From Deltaproteobacteria bacterium (GTDB taxonomy: Bacteria > Desulfobacterota > Desulfobacteria > Desulfobacterales > SG8-13), in contig DAOVBC010000049.1 in the NCBI GenBank assembly GCA_030670715.1, positions 1 through 10,963 of the forward strand: DNA of 10,963 bases. Direction: 5' to 3'. The translations under genes and the position numbers were made by a program. Shown here one piece after another: positions 6,398 to 10,963 of the stretch (its first letter is position 1; the number at the start of each line of letters is the position of its first letter). Under the pieces are notes generated by a model. The model ran no database searches. It worked only from the letters and a program-made list of their open reading frames with translations, and was not told the DNA's origin.

Positions 6398-8818
6398 CTA
6401 TTGTTTCCGGTTGCTTTTTTTCCCGATCCTTTTTCCGGCAGATGGCCCCTTTTCCAGCGAGAGCTTTAGAACTTCATCCATCTCCTGAACCGGAATGTAC
6501 TTGATTTTACGTTGAATATTCCGGGGTATTTCGGTCAGATCTTTTTTATTTTTAGTGGGAATGATAATTTTGTGAATTCCGGCCCTCAGCGCACCGAGGG
6601 ATTTTTCCTTCAGTCCCCCGACAGGCAGGACTCTCCCCCTGAGCGTTATCTCACCGGTCATGGCTACATCGCTGCGAACCGGATTTCCGGTTGCCGATGA
6701 AATCAGTGCCGTGGCCATGGCAATCCCGGCCGACGGACCATCTTTTGGAATCGCCCCGGCCGGTACATGGATATGGATGTCAACGCTGTCAAAAACTTTC
6801 GCCTGCCCGCCGTAGGCCTGAATGTTTGCCCGGGAATAGCTCACAGCTGCCCGGGCGGACTCCTGCATCACATCTCCGAGCTGTCCGGTGATGATCAGTT
6901 CGCCCTTGCCTCTGATCAAAGAGGCTTCGACATACATCACCTCACCACCGGCCTGTGTCCAGGCCAGCCCCGTAGACAGGCCGATCTGGTTGTGTTCCCG
7001 GTCCATTTCAGGGTAAAATTTGGCAACGCCTAAATATTTGTGCAGGTTGTTGCGGTTGATTTTAAAGGGTCCCTTCTCCCCTTCCGCAATTTTTCGAGCC
7101 ACCTTGCGGCAGATCGACCCGATCTCCCGCTCAAGATTTCTCAATCCGGCCTCTGAGGTATATTCGGTGATGATCAAGGCCAGCGCACCGGGGCTGATGG
7201 CGAAATTTTTCGCAGCGAGGCCGTTTTCACTGACTTGTCTCGTAATCAGGTGCCGGCGGGCGATGACTTTCTTTTCGTCTTCCGTATATCCTGGCAGTGT
7301 AATAATTTCCATTCTATCCAGCAGGGCTGACGGGATCGTGTCGGTTATATTGGCCGTCAGTATAAACATCACCTGGGAGAGATCGAAGGACAGATTCAGG
7401 TAATGATCGCTGAATTCGGCATTCTGCTCCGGGTCGAGGGCTTCCAGCAAAGCCGAGGACGGGTCTCCGCGAAAATCCGCCCCCAGTTTATCGATTTCAT
7501 CCATCATAAAGACCGGATTTCGGCTGCCGCACTGTTTCAAACCCTGAAGTATGCGTCCGGGCAAGGCACCGATATACGTGCGGCGGTGTCCCCTGATTTC
7601 GGCTTCATCGCGAATTCCCCCCAGGGAAATGCGAATAAATTTACGATTGAGCGCACCTGCGATGGCCTGGCCCAGAGACGTCTTCCCAACACCGGGCGGT
7701 CCGACAAAACACAGAATCGGCCCTTTCATTTTTGGATTCAGCTTGCGTACACTCAAATATTCCAGAATACGGTCTTTTATTTTTTTCAACCCGTAATGGT
7801 CTTTATCCAAAGCGCTTTTTGCGGTTTTAATGTCGATGACTTCTTTGGTTTTTTTGCTCCATGGCATTTCCACCAGCCAGTCCAGGTAAGTTCTAACCAC
7901 AGCTGATTCGGCAGAGTCCGGATGCATCTGATCAAGCCGCCGCAGCTGTTTGCGGGCTTCTTTGCCCGCCTCTTTTGACATTCTGGCCCGTTTTATTTTC
8001 TTGCGGTATTCTTCGATTTCCTGGGCGCGGTCATCCTGTTCTCCCAGTTCCTTGTGGATCGCCCTGACCTGTTCCCTGAGGAAATAGTCCCGCTGGTTTT
8101 TAAATATTTCGTCCTTGACTTCCGACTGAATTTTGGCCTGCATCGTTGAGAGATCGACTTCCCGAGAAAGCAGGCTGTTCACCTTTTGAAGACGTTGGAC
8201 GGGATCAATGATTTCAAGAAGTTCCTGGGCTTCATCGATTTTTAATTTGAGATTGGAAGCCACAAGGTCTGCCAACTTTCCGGGGTCTTCAACGCTGTCC
8301 AGAACGGTGGTGACATCTGCGGACATCTCGCCCCGTAAAGCGAGTATTTTTTCTGAATATTCGCGCACATTTCGCATCAGGGCTTTAACTTCAAGATCGA
8401 CCTCCCCGGCAGGCGACTCATCGATGGTTTCAATTTTCACCCGGTAATACAGCTTCTTCCCGGTATAGCGAACAATTCTGGCTTTGGTTATTCCCTGAAC
8501 CAGAGTTTTCACCCGGCCGTCCGGCAGCTTCAGCATACGGAGCACCCGACCGACGGTCCCTACCCGATAGATGTCACCCGTTTCAGGATTCTCGATGGCA
8601 GGGTCCTTCTGCGTTGCTAGAAACAAAAATCCGTCCTTGTTTACAGACTCTTCTACAGCGTGTAACGATTTTTCACGGCCTACAAACAGCGGCAAAAGCA
8701 TATCGGTGAATATAACAATATCGCGTACCGGCATCATGGGAAGTGTCAGAGGTATGTCCGTAATTACCTCGTCTTCTTCAATAATGCTGATGAGATCATC
8801 TTTATCCGTTTCGGCCAT
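6398..8818 (-). CDS. lon: ATP-dependent Lon protease (LonA)
   Basis: Lon is a soluble hexameric AAA+ protease that removes damaged and short-lived regulatory proteins. The 806-residue product has the LonA layout. The N-terminal substrate-binding domain spans roughly 25-200, starting with PLTLPMMPVRDIVIF, and a helical coiled region spans about 200-330. In the AAA+ module, Walker A GPPGVGKT is at 373-380 and Walker B MMDEID at 438-443. The protease domain has PKDGPSAG with catalytic S696, and GGLKEK with catalytic K739, 43 residues apart as in E. coli Lon. The ATG at 8818 is used because AGGAG lies five bases ahead; an in-frame TTG at 8851 would need the ribosome site inside the gene. The C-terminus carries an extra basic Lys/Arg-rich tail of about 20 residues. 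A sigma-70-like promoter is upstream, and tsaB follows. Confidence 0.98.
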   Translation of the reverse strand: MAETDKDDLISIIEEDEVITDIPLTLPMMPVRDIVIFTDMLLPLFVGREKSLHAVEESVNKDGFLFLATQKDPAIENPETGDIYRVGTVGRVLRMLKLPDGRVKTLVQGITKARIVRYTGKKLYYRVKIETIDESPAGEVDLEVKALMRNVREYSEKILALRGEMSADVTTVLDSVEDPGKLADLVASNLKLKIDEAQELLEIIDPVQRLQKVNSLLSREVDLSTMQAKIQSEVKDEIFKNQRDYFLREQVRAIHKELGEQDDRAQEIEEYRKKIKRARMSKEAGKEARKQLRRLDQMHPDSAESAVVRTYLDWLVEMPWSKKTKEVIDIKTAKSALDKDHYGLKKIKDRILEYLSVRKLNPKMKGPILCFVGPPGVGKTSLGQAIAGALNRKFIRISLGGIRDEAEIRGHRRTYIGALPGRILQGLKQCGSRNPVFMMDEIDKLGADFRGDPSSALLEALDPEQNAEFSDHYLNLSFDLSQVMFILTANITDTIPSALLDRMEIITLPGYTEDEKKVIARRHLITRQVSENGLAAKNFAISPGALALIITEYTSEAGLRNLEREIGSICRKVARKIAEGEKGPFKINRNNLHKYLGVAKFYPEMDREHNQIGLSTGLAWTQAGGEVMYVEASLIRGKGELIITGQLGDVMQESARAAVSYSRANIQAYGGQAKVFDSVDIHIHVPAGAIPKDGPSAGIAMATALISSATGNPVRSDVAMTGEITLRGRVLPVGGLKEKSLGALRAGIHKIIIPTKNKKDLTEIPRNIQRKIKYIPVQEMDEVLKLSLEKGPSAGKRIGKKSNRKQ

Positions 8819-8823
8819 TATCA

Positions 8824-8828
8824 CTCCT
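8824..8828 (-). promoter_or_regulatory. Shine-Dalgarno of lon
   Basis: The minus strand reads AGGAG five bases before ATG 8816-8818. It decides the start in favour of this ATG over the upstream in-frame TTG at 8851. Confidence 0.85.
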
Positions 8829-8918
8829 GCTCGGGGAATTGGCTTGCCCAAAATCTATTGCCTGTAATTTACTGAACAGTCAGGCGAGAATTCCGTAAGT
8901 TCACAGAATAAGATAACT

Positions 8919-8946
8919 ATTATATAGCATTATTTCTCTTTTACAA
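8919..8946 (-). promoter_or_regulatory. Sigma-70 type promoter of lon
   Basis: On the minus strand the -10 box at 8919-8924 is a perfect TATAAT, and TTGTAA at 8941-8946 (four of six) lies 16 bases before it. The start would be near 8912, leaving a leader of about 94 nt. No heat-shock (sigma-32) boxes or CIRCE element are seen, although lon is heat-inducible in many bacteria. Confidence 0.55.
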
Positions 8947-8985
8947 TATCAACCTTGATTTTTTTACCCAACCCCTCTAAACTTA

Positions 8986-9013
8986 TTGATTCACATTTTC
9001 CATAACATATTCA
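8986..9013 (+). promoter_or_regulatory. Weak promoter candidate of pilD
   Basis: TTGATT (8986-8991) and TATTCA (9008-9013) are 16 bases apart. The -10 match is poor. Some promoter must exist in this 217-nt gap, because lon and pilD diverge from it. Confidence 0.25.
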
Positions 9014-9035
9014 AGTTAAAGGGGTTGAATGAAAC

Positions 9036-9812
9036 ATGGATTTGCTGCAAATTGGAATAATCACATTCGCGTTCGGACTGTGTGTGGGCAGCTTTCTGAA
9101 TGTTTGTATTTACCGGATACCAGCTTCCAAATCAATTGTTTACCCAGGATCAACGTGCCCTCGCTGCGCCACAGCGATTCGTTTCTACGACAATATCCCG
9201 CTAATCAGTTACCTTCTGCTGGCAGGGAAATGCCGACACTGCAAGGCTAAAATATCGGTTCGATATCCCCTGGTTGAATTATTGGGCGGACTTTTTGCAC
9301 TGTGTGTCTTTCTCAAATTTGGTCTGACGATTGAAGCGCTGATTTATTATGCGTTTATTGCCGTTCTTCTGTCGATTACATTCATCGATATAGATCACCG
9401 AATCATACCGGATGTCATTTCTATACCTGGAATCGTAGTGTTTTTTCTGGCCGCTTTTGCCATACCGACGCTGACCTGGAAGGAATCACTGTTGGGTGTG
9501 CTGGTTGGCGGTGGTAGTCTTTTTTTGGTGGCCTGGGTATATCATCTGTTAACCAAAAAAGAAGGTATGGGTGGAGGAGACATCAAGCTTCTGGCCATGA
9601 TCGGCGCATTGATCGGCTGGAAAGGCGTATTGTTTTCAATCTTTGTGTCATCTGCCACCGGCACAATTGTGGGGCTTGCCGCCATGCTCGCCACGCGCCA
9701 GAACATGAAACTGGCCGTGCCGTTCGGGCCCTTTCTCGCGGTCGGCGCAATTACCTATATCTTTTTCGGCCCGGAGCTTATTCACTGGTATTTTAATATG
9801 ATGATTGTATGA
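9036..9812 (+). CDS. pilD: Type IV prepilin peptidase / methyltransferase (PilD, GspO)
   Basis: PilD is an inner-membrane aspartic protease that cuts the leader peptide of type IV pilins and type II secretion pseudopilins and N-methylates the new first residue. The 258-residue product is complete. It has a first membrane segment at about 5-25 with GSFLNVCIYRIP. The cytoplasmic methyltransferase part follows, with two zinc CxxC pairs (C41/C44 and C66/C69). Then come several membrane helices with the two aspartate motifs: FIDIDHRIIPD at 116-126 and GGGDIKLL at 180-187 (D182). Both catalytic motifs are intact. The ATG at 9036 has AGGGG eleven bases ahead, a rather long gap. Its stop overlaps the next gene's start as ATGA. 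No pilin or secretion genes lie nearby in the window, so its partners must be elsewhere. Confidence 0.96.
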   Translation: MDLLQIGIITFAFGLCVGSFLNVCIYRIPASKSIVYPGSTCPRCATAIRFYDNIPLISYLLLAGKCRHCKAKISVRYPLVELLGGLFALCVFLKFGLTIEALIYYAFIAVLLSITFIDIDHRIIPDVISIPGIVVFFLAAFAIPTLTWKESLLGVLVGGGSLFLVAWVYHLLTKKEGMGGGDIKLLAMIGALIGWKGVLFSIFVSSATGTIVGLAAMLATRQNMKLAVPFGPFLAVGAITYIFFGPELIHWYFNMMIV

Positions 9813-10534
9813 GACTTGCCGTAATAACAGACATCCATGGCAACTGGGACGCGCTCGTAAACGTTCTACAGGATATTGACCACAGCGGAGTCGATAAAAT
9901 CTTCTGCCTTGGTGATAATATCGGCTATGGTCCCGAATCGGATCGGGTCATCCAAACCCTGCGAGATCGTGAGATCCCCTCAATTCTGGGCAATCATGAA
10001 CTGGCCGTAATAAACCGCGAATACCTTGCCTGGTTCAATCCAATGGCACGAAAATCGCTGGAAAAAACCATCGAAATGCTGTCCGATAATACCCTGTCGT
10101 ATCTCTCAGACTTAGAGCGCGTCCTTGTCCACGGCGAATACCGTTTCGTTCATGGTTTCCCGCCGGACTCGCCCTCGACCTACCGATACGAGGTGCCGGA
10201 TTATAAAAAGCGGCGGATTTTCGAAACAATGGAAGAAAAAATTTGTTTTATCGGGCACACCCACGATCTGAATCTCATTGCATACAACGGAGAAACGCTT
10301 ACAAGTGAATTACTGGTAAAAGGCCCCTCCATACTTTCCTTTGAGAATCGTTATATCATCAGCGCCGGCAGTGTCGGTCAGCCCCGGGACGGTAACAATA
10401 ACGCTAAATATGTGATCCGGGATGAATCCGCAGGGACGATTGAGGTACGATATATTCCCTACGATATCACCTCAGTAGCCGAAAAAATTCTAGCTGCCGG
10501 CTTTCCCGGAATTCACGCCAGGCGACTGCTGTGA
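9809..10534 (+). CDS. Calcineurin-like metallophosphoesterase
   Basis: This is a probable two-metal phosphoesterase of the calcineurin superfamily. All core motifs are present in order in the 241-residue product: DIHGN (D8, H10), GDNIGYGP (D36), GNHE (N62, H63), VHG (H115) and GHTH (H150, H152). These ligands bind the two metals in the family. The later AGSVGQPRDG block at 186-195 places it with the YfcE/DR1281-like bacterial group whose substrate is usually unknown. It has no signal peptide or membrane segment and should be cytoplasmic. It begins inside the pilD stop (ATGA, 4-nt overlap) without a clear ribosome site, so it probably depends on translation of pilD. A role in pili is not shown; the substrate cannot be read from sequence. 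Confidence 0.93.
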   Translation: MRLAVITDIHGNWDALVNVLQDIDHSGVDKIFCLGDNIGYGPESDRVIQTLRDREIPSILGNHELAVINREYLAWFNPMARKSLEKTIEMLSDNTLSYLSDLERVLVHGEYRFVHGFPPDSPSTYRYEVPDYKKRRIFETMEEKICFIGHTHDLNLIAYNGETLTSELLVKGPSILSFENRYIISAGSVGQPRDGNNNAKYVIRDESAGTIEVRYIPYDITSVAEKILAAGFPGIHARRLL

Positions 10535-10549
10535 AGATTGCGGAAACGA

Positions 10550-10756
10550 TTAGCCTGAAATATCCAGGTTAGGCACGGGGCGGGCGTGGCTGCCTAAAAT
10601 TTGCTTTACATGGTTTTTTATTTCCAGTAAGGGATAACTCATTTGTAACCTGAATTTTTCATAAGAAAATGAAAACCCTTTGATAAGTTTCATCATTGCT
10701 GACGACCCGAACGCGTGAAATATCCGAATTAACAGCGTCCGTTGAGACTGTTCCAT
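10550..10756 (-). CDS. Small uncertain ORF, 68 codons
   Basis: No known family is recognised. The possible product would be basic, with no clear signal or membrane segment. The middle and end (about 40-68) look compact and protein-like, with SYPLLEIKNHVKQ followed by RPVPNLDISG, but this may come from a repeat. The ATG at 10756 has GGAAG almost touching it, too close to act as a normal ribosome site. An inverted repeat lies inside its last third. It runs against both neighbours and occupies most of the 241-nt gap between the phosphoesterase and the tRNA. I list it so that the gap is described, not because it is established. Confidence 0.2.
   Translation of the reverse strand: MEQSQRTLLIRIFHAFGSSAMMKLIKGFSFSYEKFRLQMSYPLLEIKNHVKQILGSHARPVPNLDISG
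10569..10597 (+). terminator. Inverted repeat after the pilD-phosphoesterase pair, possible weak terminator
   Basis: TTAGGCA at 10569-10575 is repeated exactly as TGCCTAA at 10591-10597 around a 15-base G-rich loop. It lies 35 nt after the phosphoesterase stop. The following bases are only loosely T-rich, with a TTTTTT run at 10614-10619, so intrinsic termination would be weak. It also overlaps the doubtful minus-strand ORF. Confidence 0.3.
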
Positions 10757-10775
10757 ACTTCCAACCGTTCAATCC

Positions 10776-10848
10776 GCCCCCGTAGCTCAGTGGATAGAGC
10801 ATTGGATTCCTAATCCATGTGCCGCAAGTTCGATTCTTGCCGGGGGCA
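10776..10848 (+). tRNA. tRNA-Arg (anticodon CCU)
   Basis: A full 73-base cloverleaf can be drawn. The acceptor stem GCCCCCG (10776-10782) pairs with CGGGGGC (10841-10847). The D-stem is GCTC/GAGC. The anticodon loop TTCCTAA at 10807-10813 has CCT at 10809-10811, reading AGG arginine codons. The variable loop has 5 bases, and the T-stem GCAAG/CTTGC surrounds TTCGATT. The discriminator is A, and CCA is not encoded. The top pair of the anticodon stem (positions 27-43) is T-T, a mismatch. Position 32 is U, so this tRNA is not a target for C32 thiolation by the TtcA-like protein. Confidence 0.96.
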
Positions 10849-10907
10849 CTTCAATAAATAACGCCTTTCGAAACCGAGTCTGAATGCTTTATTAGTTTGA
10901 TATAAAC

Positions 10908-10926
10908 CCACCGCTTTTAGCGGTGG
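10908..10926. other. Strong hairpin near the right edge
   Basis: CCACCGCT at 10908-10915 and AGCGGTGG at 10919-10926 form a perfect 8-bp palindrome around TTT. On the plus strand no T-tract follows; on the minus strand it is followed by GTTTATAT, a weak tail. A second short pairing, CCCGG 10928-10932 with CCGGG 10948-10952, follows. The stretch 10849-10963 has no gene. The hairpin could be a terminator read leftward, the start of a structured RNA, or the end of an IS200/IS605-like element; the window stops before this can be decided. Confidence 0.45.
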
Positions 10927-10963
10927 ACCCGGAAAGGTTCTGCCGATCCGGGGAGAAAGCAGC

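Noticed and set aside
7403..7906. Plus-strand frame of 167 codons inside lon
   Set aside because: It is opposite the AAA+ domain of lon, has no ribosome site and shows no protein family features.
8819..8960. Heat-shock promoter or CIRCE operator for lon
   Set aside because: Neither sigma-32 type boxes nor the CIRCE inverted repeat could be found; a plain sigma-70-like promoter fits better.
10927..10963. Signal recognition particle RNA (ffs) start, because of the GGGGAGAAAGCAGC end
   Set aside because: The resemblance to the SRP core (GGAAGGAAGCAGC) is only partial, and the conserved CAGG half is missing before it.

Overview
The window reads as ordinary core-genome sequence from a Gram-negative bacterium, most likely a member of the Desulfobacterota (sulfate-reducing, former delta-proteobacterial type). 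I infer this from the style of the proteins (USG-1-type Asd, short membrane-anchored Psd, FolE2, a TtcA-like PP-loop protein), the roughly balanced base composition, and short 7-bp repeat arrays between genes. No 16S or other decisive marker is present, so the assignment is moderate at best.

Positions 129-8818 hold nine genes, all on the minus strand. In transcription order they are lon (ATP-dependent protease), tsaB (t6A tRNA modification), psd and pssA (phosphatidylethanolamine synthesis, start and stop overlapping as ATGA), asd (aspartate-semialdehyde dehydrogenase), greA and rpoZ (RNA polymerase accessory factors), a TtcA-like tRNA thiolase, and folE2 (GTP cyclohydrolase IB). Good sigma-70-like promoters can be seen upstream of lon (8919-8946) and psd (5564-5592). 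The short gaps suggest lon-tsaB, psd-pssA and perhaps greA-rpoZ-ttcA-folE2 as transcription units. A terminator-like hairpin sits directly in front of asd.

From 9036 onward the genes are on the plus strand: pilD-type prepilin peptidase, then a calcineurin-like phosphoesterase that overlaps it by 4 nt (ATGA), then a tRNA-Arg(CCU) at 10776-10848. The lon-pilD gap is a divergent promoter region.

Non-coding sequence is limited. A 20-bp perfect inverted repeat built of GGTTCAA-like heptads lies at 1-122, and an eight-unit CCTGCAT heptamer array lies at 3926-3981. A small uncertain ORF and dyad lie at 10550-10756, and a strong hairpin at 10908-10926 runs toward the window's end. I found no defence island, CRISPR array, complete mobile element or clearly new system. 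The items worth a second look are the repeats, the asd leader hairpin, the psd 5'-end hairpin and the structured right edge.
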